DNA from: Bacteroidia bacterium
Lineage (GTDB): Bacteria > Bacteroidota > Bacteroidia > B-17B0 > Aurantibacillaceae
Assembly: GCA_016787705.1 (NCBI GenBank)
Contig: JAEUTP010000007.1
Span: 124,001 to 188,000, forward strand
DNA length: 64,000 bases
Reading direction: 5' to 3'
Below are positions 42,957-51,901 of the stretch, piece after piece. Position numbers and translations under genes: made by a program. The number at the start of each line of letters is the position of its first letter. Within the stretch, counting starts at the first letter, position 1. The notes under the pieces were generated by a model. That model did no database searches, was not told where the DNA came from, and was given only the letters and a program-made list of their open reading frames with translations.

Positions 42957-42989
42957 AAAAGCCCGCTCTTACTACAAAAGCGGGCTTTT
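42957..42989. terminator. Bidirectional-looking terminator after the response regulator gene
   Basis: AAAAGCCCGCT (42957-42967) pairs perfectly with AGCGGGCTTTT (42979-42989). On the minus strand it follows the response regulator stop (43007) and ends in a T-run. Confidence 0.87.
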
Positions 42990-43006
42990 AAATACATTAA
43001 GCGGGT

Positions 43007-43690
43007 TTAAAATTCAAATTTATAACCAACACCTTTTACGGTTTTAAAATAATCGTCGCCAATTTTTTCGCGTAGTTTGCGAATGTGTACATCAATGGTT
43101 CTGTCGCCCACTACCACTTCATCACCCCAAACTGTATCTAAAATAAATTCGCGGGTAAATACTTTACCGGGTTTGCTGCTTAATAAAGAAAATAATTTAA
43201 ATTCTTTTTTTGGTAATGCAATTTCCTCATCACCTTTATACACCACATGTTTTTCTTTATCAATGCGAATATTTCCAAACTCAATTACCGATTCGGAAAT
43301 GGTATTTGCTTGCAATCTACGCAACAATGCTTTTACACGGCTAATAAAAACACGGGGCTTAATGGGTTTGGTAATATAATCATCAGCACCAACTTCAAAA
43401 CCTGCAATTTGTGTATAATCTTCGCTGCGGGCAGTTAAAAAAGCTATTAGTACATCCTGTAAATTTTTTTGTTCGCGTAATTCCCTGCAGGTTTCAATAC
43501 CATCCATATCGGGCATCATTACATCTAGTACTATTAAGTGCGGAATTTCTTTTTTTGCTATTTCAACGGCGTCTTTACCATTGTTGGCGGTTAGTATGGT
43601 ATAACCTTCTTTTTTTAAATTGTAACCTAAAAACTCTACAATATCCGGCTCATCATCAACCAACAGTATTTTAAAATTAGAATTGCTCAT
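43007..43690 (-). CDS. OmpR/PhoB-family response regulator
   Basis: The 227-residue protein has a receiver domain (ILLVDDEPDIVEFLGYNL; phosphoacceptor Asp in LIVLDVMMPDMDG; Thr in AFLTARSED; Lys in YITKPIKP) and a C-terminal winged helix (LPKKEFKLFSLLSSKPGKVF, VVVGDRTIDVHIRKLREKIG, FKTVKGVGYKFEF). All phosphorylation residues are present. No histidine kinase is next to it, so it is an orphan here. Its divergent neighbour is the TonB-dependent receptor, 171 bases away, a possible target, which is inference. Confidence 0.95.
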   Translation of the reverse strand: MSNSNFKILLVDDEPDIVEFLGYNLKKEGYTILTANNGKDAVEIAKKEIPHLIVLDVMMPDMDGIETCRELREQKNLQDVLIAFLTARSEDYTQIAGFEVGADDYITKPIKPRVFISRVKALLRRLQANTISESVIEFGNIRIDKEKHVVYKGDEEIALPKKEFKLFSLLSSKPGKVFTREFILDTVWGDEVVVGDRTIDVHIRKLREKIGDDYFKTVKGVGYKFEF

Positions 43691-43861
43691 ATCTTGTGTT
43701 TGTGTCCGGGTTAAAATTACTACAATGCCTATTCTCCAAAGTTAACTAATTATTAAATTATAAACCAAAAACAACAATTAAATTAAACTTTTGGTAACAT
43801 CAAATTTAAGTAGCCGTAATTTAAAAAGGCTTTTTTTGTGCCGTATATTATAACACGCACA

Positions 43862-46744
43862 ATGCAAAAATTATTTTTCACATTATTATTTATTTCCACA
43901 TTTTCTACATTGCTTGGTCAAACGGGCAAAATATCGGGTACTATTTTAGATTCTAAGACCGGAGAAACCCTGCCCGGTGCAACAGCATTAATAGAGGGTA
44001 CGGGCAAAGGAGCAAGCGCCGATTTTGACGGAAAATTTATGATTAGCGGCGTGGCTGTTGGTAAAGTAACGCTTGTTATAAGTTATATTTCATATACAAC
44101 AAAAAAAATTGCAGGGGTTGATGTGAAAGAAGGAGATGTTACAAATCTGAATGTGTTGCTGGATGCATCTTCTTCTCAGGACCTAAATGAAGTAGAGGTA
44201 GTAGTTACCTTAAATAAAGAGAATAATACAGCACTTATTCTTCAGCAAAAAAATAATGCCAGTGTAAGTGATGGTATCTCATCAGAAACCATTCGTAAAA
44301 CACCGGATAGAAATACGAGTGACGTTATTAAACGTATTAGTGGCGCTACCATACAGGATAATAAATTTGCAATTATTCGTGGTATGAGCGATCGTTATAA
44401 TGCAGCATATATAAACGGCGCGCCCTTACCAAGTTCTGAAAGCGATAAGAAAGCGTTTTCGTTTGATATTTTTCCTGCAAATCTATTAGATAATATTGTT
44501 ATTTTAAAAACAGCTACACCCGATTTACCCGGCGAGTTTGCAGGTGGTGTTATACAAATAAACACAAAAAGTATTCCTGAAAAAAATGCGTATAGTTTTG
44601 CCGTATCAAGTGGCTATAATGCGCAAACATCTTTTAAAGATTTTAAAACTTATAAAGGGGGTAAATTTGATTGGTTAGGTATTGATGATGGAGCAAGAGC
44701 CGAGCCAAAAGGAATTCCTGGCACTAAAGATTTTTCGACAGACAAACTGGAGCAGATAGAATATGCAAAAAAAGTAAATTACGACTGGAGCCTGCAAACA
44801 AAAAAAGCAATGCCTAACTTAGCTTTGCAAGCTTCGGTAGCAAATGTTGGTAAGGTATTTAAAAACAATGCGGGCAGTATTTTTGCCTTAACCTATCAAA
44901 ACAATAACAATACTTTTTTTACCAATCGCCGTGAGTTTGAAGAGCAGGGCAGTAATTACGATGTTGTAAAAACACGTGATTATATTGATACCACTTTTTC
45001 AAATACGGTTTTAGCAAGTGCTCTCTGGAATTTATCTTACAAATTTGGCAATAATCACCAAATAGGATTAAAAAATTTATATAGCATTAATTCAGAAGAC
45101 AGGGTAATTACCAGAAAAGGCTCGCAGGACATCAATACCCAAACATGGGAACGTTCAACAGTGAGATGGTTTGTACAAAATCAAATTTATTCAACGCAGT
45201 TAAACGGCGACCATTATTTTGAGCCTGCAAAAATTAAATTTAAGTGGGTGGCCGGTTATAGCGATATTAAACGTGAAACACCCAATTTAAGAAGAATGAC
45301 CTATGTAAAAAATTCAGAATTTGAAGACGATACTATAAAATACAATGCTGTTATTGCTACAACCGGTACTGCTGCACAAAATGCAGGTACCATGCTATTT
45401 AACACCACAAAAGAAAATATGAAAAGCATGCGTTACGATATAAGCCGTGCCTTTAAAATTGGTGATAAGTCGAAACATGAGATCCAAATTGGCGGTAATC
45501 ATATTTTTCGTGATCGTATTTTTTATGCACGTTTGTTAGGTTATTCGATGTACCGTAAAAATTCATCGTTAATAGAAAATACAGATCTGAAATACCTGGA
45601 TGAAAGTGTTATTTTCTCTCCTGAAAATATTGGCATCATGGATAACCCGGGCAATAAAGATGGCGGTTTTAAATTATCTGAAGCAACTACTGAAAAAGAT
45701 AACTATGCAGCTTCATCTATGTTACATGCCGGTTATTTAATGCTGGATTCGCGCTTGTTTGATAAGCTTAGATTTATTTACGGTGCGCGTGTTGAATCCT
45801 ACAATCAAAAGTTAACGGCCACACTTTTTGGTGAAGAGCAAAGAACAGATACAACTGTAATAGATATTTTACCTTCTGTTAATGCGGTGTTTAGTGCCAC
45901 AGAAAAGATCAATGTGCGCGCTTCTTATTACCAAACTGTTTCACGTCCCGAATTCAGAGAACTGGCTGCATTTAACTTTTTGGATTTTAACACCACGTTT
46001 AATATCAGTGGTAATCCCGGTTTAACAAGAGCAAAAATAGATAATTACGACCTGCGTTTTGAATACTTTCCGGGTGCCGGACAGATCATTTCTGTTTCGG
46101 GGTTTTATAAAAAGATAGTTAACGCAGTTGAGCAGGCTGTTGATGCAGCTTCACAGATCAGGAGTCTAACGTTTGTTAACGTGCCATTAGTAGAAAATGT
46201 GGGTGTAGAATTGGAGTATCGTTTTAAGTTAAGCACTTTATTCAATACTGATTCTTCAAAATTCTTAAACAATACAACTATCTTCAGCAACTTTGCTTAC
46301 ATACAATCAAAAGTAGATGTTAGTAAAATTCTGGAAGCAGAAGAGCGCCCCTTACAAGGCCAATCACCTTACATTGTAAATGCGGGCATTCAATATTTGG
46401 ATAATGATAAAGGTTGGGGTGCCAGTGTTTCATACAATGTTATTGGCAGAAGAATAGTTATTGTAGGATCGAAAGGTGAACCAAGCTATTGGGAAAATCC
46501 ACGCCATGTGTTAGATCTTCAATTAGTAAAAACAATTAAAGAAAAATTTGAAATTAAATTTAACATAAGAGATCTGTTGGCGCAAAACCAAATATTGTAC
46601 CAAGACATTAATAAAAACGGCAAGCTGGATAAAAATTCTGAATTCGAAAACAAGAATAATTCGCATGCAAATAATTTTGATAATATAATGGCCAATACAA
46701 AATTATCACCTACAATATCTTTATCATTAAGTTTCAGGTTCTGA
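43862..46744 (+). CDS. TonB-dependent outer-membrane receptor with carboxypeptidase-like regulatory domain
   Basis: ATG 43862 begins a signal peptide (MQKLFFTLLFISTFSTLLGQ); the GTG upstream is less likely. The 960-residue protein has an N-terminal CarboxypepD_reg-like domain (GKISGTILDSKTGETLPGA). A plug domain follows (TPDRNTSDVIKRISGATIQ, IIRGMSDRYNAAYINGAPLP, FPANLLDNIVILKTATPDLP). A beta-barrel ends in the aromatic LSPTISLSLSFRF. It imports a bound substrate with TonB energy. The ligand is unknown, and no SusD-like partner is present, so it is not a SusCD pair. A T9SS protein gene follows after a terminator. Confidence 0.95.
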   Translation: MQKLFFTLLFISTFSTLLGQTGKISGTILDSKTGETLPGATALIEGTGKGASADFDGKFMISGVAVGKVTLVISYISYTTKKIAGVDVKEGDVTNLNVLLDASSSQDLNEVEVVVTLNKENNTALILQQKNNASVSDGISSETIRKTPDRNTSDVIKRISGATIQDNKFAIIRGMSDRYNAAYINGAPLPSSESDKKAFSFDIFPANLLDNIVILKTATPDLPGEFAGGVIQINTKSIPEKNAYSFAVSSGYNAQTSFKDFKTYKGGKFDWLGIDDGARAEPKGIPGTKDFSTDKLEQIEYAKKVNYDWSLQTKKAMPNLALQASVANVGKVFKNNAGSIFALTYQNNNNTFFTNRREFEEQGSNYDVVKTRDYIDTTFSNTVLASALWNLSYKFGNNHQIGLKNLYSINSEDRVITRKGSQDINTQTWERSTVRWFVQNQIYSTQLNGDHYFEPAKIKFKWVAGYSDIKRETPNLRRMTYVKNSEFEDDTIKYNAVIATTGTAAQNAGTMLFNTTKENMKSMRYDISRAFKIGDKSKHEIQIGGNHIFRDRIFYARLLGYSMYRKNSSLIENTDLKYLDESVIFSPENIGIMDNPGNKDGGFKLSEATTEKDNYAASSMLHAGYLMLDSRLFDKLRFIYGARVESYNQKLTATLFGEEQRTDTTVIDILPSVNAVFSATEKINVRASYYQTVSRPEFRELAAFNFLDFNTTFNISGNPGLTRAKIDNYDLRFEYFPGAGQIISVSGFYKKIVNAVEQAVDAASQIRSLTFVNVPLVENVGVELEYRFKLSTLFNTDSSKFLNNTTIFSNFAYIQSKVDVSKILEAEERPLQGQSPYIVNAGIQYLDNDKGWGASVSYNVIGRRIVIVGSKGEPSYWENPRHVLDLQLVKTIKEKFEIKFNIRDLLAQNQILYQDINKNGKLDKNSEFENKNNSHANNFDNIMANTKLSPTISLSLSFRF

Positions 46745-46768
46745 TTATTTCTTTTTCAATCTAATGTT

Positions 46769-46795
46769 AAGGCTATGTAAATCATAGCCTTTTTT
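46769..46795 (+). terminator. Terminator after the TonB-dependent receptor
   Basis: AAGGCTATG (46769-46777) pairs with CATAGCCTT (46783-46791), followed by a T-run, 25 bases after the receptor stop. Confidence 0.88.
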
Positions 46796-46866
46796 GTTAA
46801 CCTTAAATTAATGTAAGTGTAAGTCTTTCATAAAATAGAATTAACGTCAGCAATAAATTACCATTC

Positions 46867-46874
46867 TAAATTTG
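46867..46874 (+). promoter_or_regulatory. -7 box of the following T9SS protein gene
   Basis: TAAATTTG fits TAnnTTTG and lies 48 bases before the chosen ATG. Confidence 0.45.
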
Positions 46875-46922
46875 CTGAATAAAATCAGAACTACAATTAA
46901 TCAATCAATAAAAACAAAAACA

Positions 46923-48632
46923 ATGAAAAAAATTTATTTATCAGCTGCAGCATTATTAGCCTGCACATTAATGAATGCGCAGGCATTCTGGACCCCTGTT
47001 AATTACAAAGGCGCGTTTCCTGTTACAGATAATACACCCGCAACAGACTGGACGGCAAACTGGGCTAATTTTGACCCTGAGAACACAAATTATGCTGCAA
47101 CTACAAGCACACTTAGCGGCGATGTTACGGCTAACCAAACATTAAGCGGTGTTGTTTATTTAGATGGTTTTGTGCATGTAAAAAATAATGCGGTGTTAAC
47201 TATCCAGCCGGGTACTATTATCCGTGGTAAGAATGATCCAACAACTCCGGGTGTATTAATCATCACCCGTGGCGCTAAAATTATGGCACAAGGTACTGCG
47301 GCCAATCCAATTGTTTTCACATCTAACGAAACTGTTGCTAATGGCCGTAACCCTGGCGATTGGGGAGGCTTAGTAATTTGTGGTAACGGAGTTATCAATA
47401 CAGGTGGCATCTCACAAAATCCTAACGTAAGTAAAATTGAAGGGTTTGTAACAAGCAGCCCTGACAGATATTATGGTGGAACTAATGATGCTGATAATTC
47501 AGGTGTTCTTTCTTATGTAAGAATTGAATTTGCAGGTGTTGCTTTAGATCCATTAACGCAAAACTCAGAGATTAATGGTTTAACATTGGGCGGTGTTGGC
47601 TCGGGTACACAAATCGATCACGTGCAAGTATCTTTCTCAGGCGACGATTCTTTTGAGTGGTTCGGTGGTACAGTAGATGCAAAATATTTAATTGCCTACC
47701 GTGGTACTGATGATGATTTTGATTGTGATTTCGGTTTCAGAGGCCGAGTTCAATTTGGTTTAGGTGTAAAAGATCCTAACATTTCTGATGTGGCTTTAGC
47801 AACAGGCGAATCTAACGGTTTTGAGGTTGACAATAACGGTACAGCGCCATATTTGGTATTACCTTTAACAAAACCTGTTTTCTCAAACATGACTATGGTG
47901 GGTGCAAAACGTGATGGTACCGGTACTATTCCTGCAGGTGATAAACATGAGTGCGCTATGCACATTCGTCGTAACACGGCTATCCGTATTTTTAACTCTT
48001 TATTTTTAGGTTTTGAAAAAGGCTGGAGATTACAACAAGCTGTAACAAAAGATAATTTTGATGCTCCTGCAACTGCAGATTCGGTTGGTGTTGTTGCAAA
48101 TTCAAACATCACGGCTGATATTGCTTCAACATATATTACTGACGGAACTGTTGTTCCTCAAACATGGTATCATTCTTACAGCACTACAAATTTAAATGAT
48201 ACAGTTACAACTGTAACACAAATAGATTTTGTGAATGGCTTTCCGGCTTCTTTAGCTACAACTCCTAACTTCCGTTTAAAAGCAACTTCAACGGTTACTA
48301 CCGGTGCTTCTTTCTCGCACCCTGTATTTAGCGCACAAGTTACAGGTATTAAAAACTTTACCAACTTCTCTGATAAAATTGTAAGTGTTTATCCTAACCC
48401 AACTTCAGATGCTGCTACTTTAGTAATTGATGCTAAAACTACTTCAGAATTAAATGTAACTATTTTTGATATCAACGGTAAGTTAGTAGCAAGCCCTGTT
48501 GTTAACCAGGCTTTATCTGCCGGCGAAAACAGCTTTACAATTAATACTGCCAACCTAAACAACGGAGTTTACTTTGTAACATTGACTACAGTTAATGGTA
48601 AAGAAACCGTTAAATTAGTAGTAAGCAAATAA
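46923..48632 (+). CDS. Secreted protein with T9SS type A sorting domain, partner of the TonB-dependent receptor
   Basis: ATG 46923 starts a signal peptide (MKKIYLSAAALLACTLMNAQ). The 569-residue protein has a beta-helix-like body with VYLDGFVHVKNNAVLTIQPG, GTIIRGKNDP and NPGDWGGLVICGNGVINTGG. Three Cys-poor repeats continue to GFEKGWRLQQAV. The end (VSVYPNPTSDAATLVIDA to NGKETVKLVVSK) is a T9SS type A sorting domain. Such proteins often sit beside TonB-dependent receptors in Bacteroidota, but I do not know the ligand. Codons such as CGT, GGT, AAC and TTC are favoured, suggesting high expression. It has its own -7 box and a strong terminator. Confidence 0.9.
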   Translation: MKKIYLSAAALLACTLMNAQAFWTPVNYKGAFPVTDNTPATDWTANWANFDPENTNYAATTSTLSGDVTANQTLSGVVYLDGFVHVKNNAVLTIQPGTIIRGKNDPTTPGVLIITRGAKIMAQGTAANPIVFTSNETVANGRNPGDWGGLVICGNGVINTGGISQNPNVSKIEGFVTSSPDRYYGGTNDADNSGVLSYVRIEFAGVALDPLTQNSEINGLTLGGVGSGTQIDHVQVSFSGDDSFEWFGGTVDAKYLIAYRGTDDDFDCDFGFRGRVQFGLGVKDPNISDVALATGESNGFEVDNNGTAPYLVLPLTKPVFSNMTMVGAKRDGTGTIPAGDKHECAMHIRRNTAIRIFNSLFLGFEKGWRLQQAVTKDNFDAPATADSVGVVANSNITADIASTYITDGTVVPQTWYHSYSTTNLNDTVTTVTQIDFVNGFPASLATTPNFRLKATSTVTTGASFSHPVFSAQVTGIKNFTNFSDKIVSVYPNPTSDAATLVIDAKTTSELNVTIFDINGKLVASPVVNQALSAGENSFTINTANLNNGVYFVTLTTVNGKETVKLVVSK

Positions 48633-48651
48633 GATTAAATGCAATTAAGTA

Positions 48652-48682
48652 AAAACGCCTGCTATCTTTAGCAGGCGTTTTG
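48652..48682 (+). terminator. Terminator after the T9SS protein gene
   Basis: AAAACGCCTGCTA (48652-48664) pairs perfectly with TAGCAGGCGTTTT (48669-48681), 19 bases after the stop. Confidence 0.88.
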
Positions 48683-48692
48683 CATTTATAAT

Positions 48693-49097
48693 ATGACACA
48701 AAGAAAAGTAACATCAGCATTAAAAAGAATTGAATCTGCTTATACTAAAGGTTTTTATTTAGAAGCGCTGTTAAGCAATTACCATTTAAATATTGATCTG
48801 CTAAAGCTTATTTATTCTAAATCCGGACTTACAGGTTCTGCTGAAGATAAAAAAATTAAGGCCCTTATTTCTGAACTGAATGAACAGATTGGCAAGGAGG
48901 AAAAATTAAAAACACTTATTGCCAAAAAGAATTTAAAAATAGTAAAAGTGTGGGCTTCAAAAATGGACGCTTACTTTAAAGTATTAAAACATAAAAGTCC
49001 CGAAAATTCAAAAAGCATGTATGTAGAATGCCAGAAGATCTTTGCTATTCTTAACCTTTCGGCCCATAAAATATTTGCTCAGGGCAAACGTGTTTAA
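48693..49097 (+). CDS. Small helical protein of unknown function
   Basis: The 134-residue protein is all-helical and basic (VTSALKRIESAYTKGFYLEALLSNYHLNIDLLKLIY, read in parts). No signal peptide or membrane helix is seen, so it should be cytoplasmic. It begins right after a terminator and ends in AAACGTGTT/AACACGTTT, a 9-bp hairpin (49086-49104) that overlaps its stop codon. I do not recognise a family. The coding call rests on length, a good ATG and codon use like its neighbours. Confidence 0.72.
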   Translation: MTQRKVTSALKRIESAYTKGFYLEALLSNYHLNIDLLKLIYSKSGLTGSAEDKKIKALISELNEQIGKEEKLKTLIAKKNLKIVKVWASKMDAYFKVLKHKSPENSKSMYVECQKIFAILNLSAHKIFAQGKRV

Positions 49098-49110
49098 CAC
49101 GTTTGAGCCG

Positions 49111-49128
49111 TCCCGATAGCTATCGGGA
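49111..49128. repeat. 18-bp perfect palindrome, copy A
   Basis: TCCCGATAGCTATCGGGA is its own reverse complement. Identical or nearly identical copies are at 55683-55700 and 57491-57508. Confidence 0.85.
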
Positions 49129-49244
49129 GTGCGATGGCTTTCAAATTAATTTTAATCTAAATTTTGTTAGTATTAAGCTAAATTAACTTTAGGTTAATTA
49201 TAAATTTTGGTTGAGTTTATTTGTACTGCGGTTCTTTGCAACAC

Positions 49245-50090
49245 ATGACCACAGAACTATTTATACACGAGAATCCTTCTCTCGAAATTTCAAAAGCTTA
49301 CCAGGTACTTGAAAGAAAGAATAAAGATCTTATTGATGGGCTGTATTACGCCTCATTTGTGCAACAAGGGATGATGCCGCAGGAGAGACATTTTAAAAAG
49401 AACGGGCATCCTTATTTTGTTTTTTATAATCCACTGCAAATAATTGGCGGCGATTTTTTTTGGCTCGGTAAAAAAGATGGCTGGAGTTATTATGCCGTTG
49501 GCGATTGTACCGGGCATGGTGTTGGTGGCGCTATGCTTTCTACACTCGCCATTGGTTTTTTAAATTACCTGGTATATTCAAAAGAATATGCTGAAGTAGG
49601 AGAGATCCTAAATGAGATTGATAAAAAATGGATAGAAACATTTAAACGGCACGAAGATGATGCCGATTTAAATAACGATTGGATGGAGATCTCACTCATA
49701 GCCTTTAATCCCATAACCCGCGATTTTCAGTTTGCCGGAGCTAACTCCAGCATACTCGTAACCGGCAAAGGTATTGAACCTGTAACACTTTATGGAGATA
49801 GCTTCCCAATTGGTGGTTGGCAAATTGAGACCAATCGTAAATTTACTACGCACTATTGCAAATTTAGCAATTCTATAAATGTGTATTTGTACAGTGATGG
49901 TTTCCAGGATCAGTTTGGCGGGCATAGCAATAAAAAAATGGGAAGTAAAAACTTTAAGAAGTATATTACCTCTATTGCCAACAACCCACTGCCACAACAA
50001 TTTTTAAATATTGAGCAGCAGTTTCAGCAATGGAAAGGTATAAACGAACAAACCGATGATGTTTGTGTATTGGGCATTGAATTTATTTAA
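49245..50090 (+). CDS. Stand-alone SpoIIE/PP2C-type phosphatase
   Basis: ATG 49245 (MTTELFIHENPSLEISKAY) is used. The 281-residue protein is a short helical leader followed by a complete PP2C/SpoIIE domain: IIGGDFFWLGKKDGW, VGDCTGHGVGGAMLST, DWMEISLIAFN, YSDGFQDQFGGHSNK and TDDVCVLGIEF. The metal-binding Asp residues are all there. No TPR, sensor or membrane helix is present, unlike the phosphatase at 3806. It should be cytosolic and act on a phosphorylated STAS-like or regulator partner. It lies 63 bases before an atypical response regulator, a likely functional neighbour. Confidence 0.9.
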   Translation: MTTELFIHENPSLEISKAYQVLERKNKDLIDGLYYASFVQQGMMPQERHFKKNGHPYFVFYNPLQIIGGDFFWLGKKDGWSYYAVGDCTGHGVGGAMLSTLAIGFLNYLVYSKEYAEVGEILNEIDKKWIETFKRHEDDADLNNDWMEISLIAFNPITRDFQFAGANSSILVTGKGIEPVTLYGDSFPIGGWQIETNRKFTTHYCKFSNSINVYLYSDGFQDQFGGHSNKKMGSKNFKKYITSIANNPLPQQFLNIEQQFQQWKGINEQTDDVCVLGIEFI

Positions 50091-50153
50091 TATTAAATTA
50101 ACTTTTGCTTGGCTTAGGCTTAAACTTAATAAGCAAACTTTACGCTTTTGGTT

Positions 50154-50837
50154 ATGAGCAATAATAGCTACTCAATAGTATTTTTTGATAATTCGGTTAA
50201 CCGGATCTTTAAGACCATTGATCTTATTAAGAATAACTATTCAAACGTATATATCTGCAACCAGGAGAGTGATTTTTTTGAACTGCTCGAAAAAAACGCG
50301 TGTGATATTATTTTTTTGAATTTAGATATTACGCCCAACGATGCTGTTTTAATTACCAAAGAAATAAAATTACGGAATTTAAATTCAAAGCCATTTATTA
50401 TTATTTATTCTGATAAGCAGGATGATTTTGCACAAGAAATAGCACTAAATTCTGGTGCCGATTCTTTTATTAATTTTCATTCAAAGCCTGGTGTAATGAT
50501 CTTATTTTTAAAGAATATTTTAAAACGAAGGATAAAACTAAAGACTGGTGTTGGAAAAGAAGTTATTTTGGATGATGAGCGCTTTTTAATTTTTAATAAA
50601 GGCGAGCCTATACAATTACCACGTAAAGAGTTTAAAGTGTTTGAATTATTATACAACGCACCTGATAAGTTTTTCACCAAAACCGAAATTGCAGGTTTGA
50701 TATGGCTGGATGAGGAAGTTGCAAAAAAGCGTACCATTGATGTACACATTTATAATATCCGCCAGTTTTTTGGTAAACGTATTATTCAATCACAAAAAGG
50801 TAAAGGGTACCGTATCAATAAAAAGGTAATAGGCTAA
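50154..50837 (+). CDS. Atypical response regulator with winged-helix domain
   Basis: ATG 50154 is chosen over the TTG two codons upstream. The 227-residue protein has a receiver-like N-terminal domain: the acidic pair is reduced to FFDNS; IIFLNLDITPND carries an Asp where the phosphoacceptor sits; YSDKQ replaces the Thr/Ser region; INFHSKPG keeps the Lys. The C-terminal winged helix is normal (LPRKEFKVFELLYNAPDKFF, KKRTIDVHIYNIRQFFG, IQSQKGKGYRIN). Phosphorylation at the Asp is possible but weakened by the missing acidic residue, so it may act independently of phosphorylation. Its neighbour upstream is the solo SpoIIE phosphatase. Confidence 0.83.
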   Translation: MSNNSYSIVFFDNSVNRIFKTIDLIKNNYSNVYICNQESDFFELLEKNACDIIFLNLDITPNDAVLITKEIKLRNLNSKPFIIIYSDKQDDFAQEIALNSGADSFINFHSKPGVMILFLKNILKRRIKLKTGVGKEVILDDERFLIFNKGEPIQLPRKEFKVFELLYNAPDKFFTKTEIAGLIWLDEEVAKKRTIDVHIYNIRQFFGKRIIQSQKGKGYRINKKVIG

Positions 50838-50839
50838 GA

Positions 50840-51265
50840 TTATTTGCTTTGCGAAACGCTAAAGGCAAAAAAAGCATCACTACCCTGCAAGGTCCAAACA
50901 TAATTTTTACCATCCAGTTTCTGAAGCCATACTTTCTCATTTAATTTTTCAGGACATTTTTTCTCAACTTCTTTTACAAACTCGTCTTTTGTTTTCTTAT
51001 CCTGCGTTTGTGTAATATAAGCTACGCATACTTTATCTTTCGAAAACCAAAATTCATAATCCAACTCAACAACAGGATCCTGGAAGACGAGCGATGTCAT
51101 CAACGAATCAGTATGTGTGGTTGTAAGCTGGTTATTATTTGCTTTATTAAGTGCAGTTACTTCATCCTGCGTTTTACCAATAAAAGTTGGTGTTTTTGTA
51201 ATAAAGCTTTGCGCCTTAGCTGCAAAACAAATAAGTATTGAAAATATAAATAATGTCTTTTTCAT
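50840..51265 (-). CDS. Small secreted protein of unknown function
   Basis: ATG 51265 is used because a signal peptide (MKKTLFIFSILICFAAKAQ) starts there; the longer frame adds an implausible leader. The mature protein of about 122 residues (TPTFIGKTQDEVTALNKA, EFWFSKDKVCVAYITQTQ, VWTLQGSDAFFAFSVSQ) is a small periplasmic or exported alpha/beta domain. Proteins of this layout are frequent hypotheticals in Bacteroidota. It is convergent with the response regulator (2-base gap). Confidence 0.8.
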   Translation of the reverse strand: MKKTLFIFSILICFAAKAQSFITKTPTFIGKTQDEVTALNKANNNQLTTTHTDSLMTSLVFQDPVVELDYEFWFSKDKVCVAYITQTQDKKTKDEFVKEVEKKCPEKLNEKVWLQKLDGKNYVWTLQGSDAFFAFSVSQSK

Positions 51266-51356
51266 GTATATGAAGATAAGGATTTTTTCTTTTAAATAAT
51301 TTATTTGTTTCCTTAGTCGAAAACCCTTCAGTTTCGCTATTTCTTTAAGTTCTTTT

Positions 51357-51869
51357 GTCACTTTTGGCGCGCAAAAGTAACCAAAACGCTTTCGATCTTT
51401 TGAAGGAAATTTTCAATTCGCGACGTAAAGGCAGCGAATTGAAACCGCTGATTCGCTAAGCACCTTTCTATGCGCCTAAGAAACTAACTGCCTAGCTTAG
51501 CTCACAGCTATTTCTACAAAATATCGAAAATGCATAGCCCGTTCAACTAACCGCAAAATTAGTATACGAAAATGCTTCCGCGTAAGCACACAAAGTGAGA
51601 CGGGCCTTTAAAATTTTGCGTAAAAAAATCATTTGTCTCAAGGGCGTTTGCATGTGCGAAGATGATTTTGGCTGTTCGCGAAGCGCTTAAATCATCAGCT
51701 TGAGACAAATTGATTTTTAGCTAAATTTTAATAAGCCTTGATTTTTTGCTTACTTTTTCATCAAGGAAAAAGTAAGGCCAAATATTATTTTACGAAAATC
51801 GTTTTGCCTTGTCTTTTGTTGGATTTTATCCTGAGCCGAGTCGAAGGATTTCGACTAAGGAAAAGTAAA
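51357..51869. repeat. Large structured intergenic repeat, copy 1 (with a second, nested end)
   Basis: No coding frame fits this stretch, which fills the gap 51266-51901. It starts with a GTCACTTTTG...CAAAAGTAAC hairpin (51357-51381). Next is TTTCAATTCGC (51411-51421) with GCGAATTGAAA (51434-51444). A long stem pairs ATTTGTCTCAAG (51631-51642) with CTTGAGACAAAT (51699-51710) and encloses GATGATTT/AAATCATC. The far end is CTTACTTTTTC/GAAAAAGTAAG (51749-51777). A 39-base block at 51369-51407 is identical, inverted, in copy 2. Bases 51798-51869 form a second end shared with copy 3, interrupted by a small REP word. Confidence 0.85.
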
Positions 51870-51901
51870 AAAAGAAATCAATAGTTGTATGAAACAAAAA
51901 T

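Noticed and set aside
43862..48632. SusC/SusD-type polysaccharide utilisation locus
   Set aside because: The protein after the receptor is a T9SS-secreted beta-rich protein, not a SusD-like lipoprotein, and no glycoside hydrolase is nearby.
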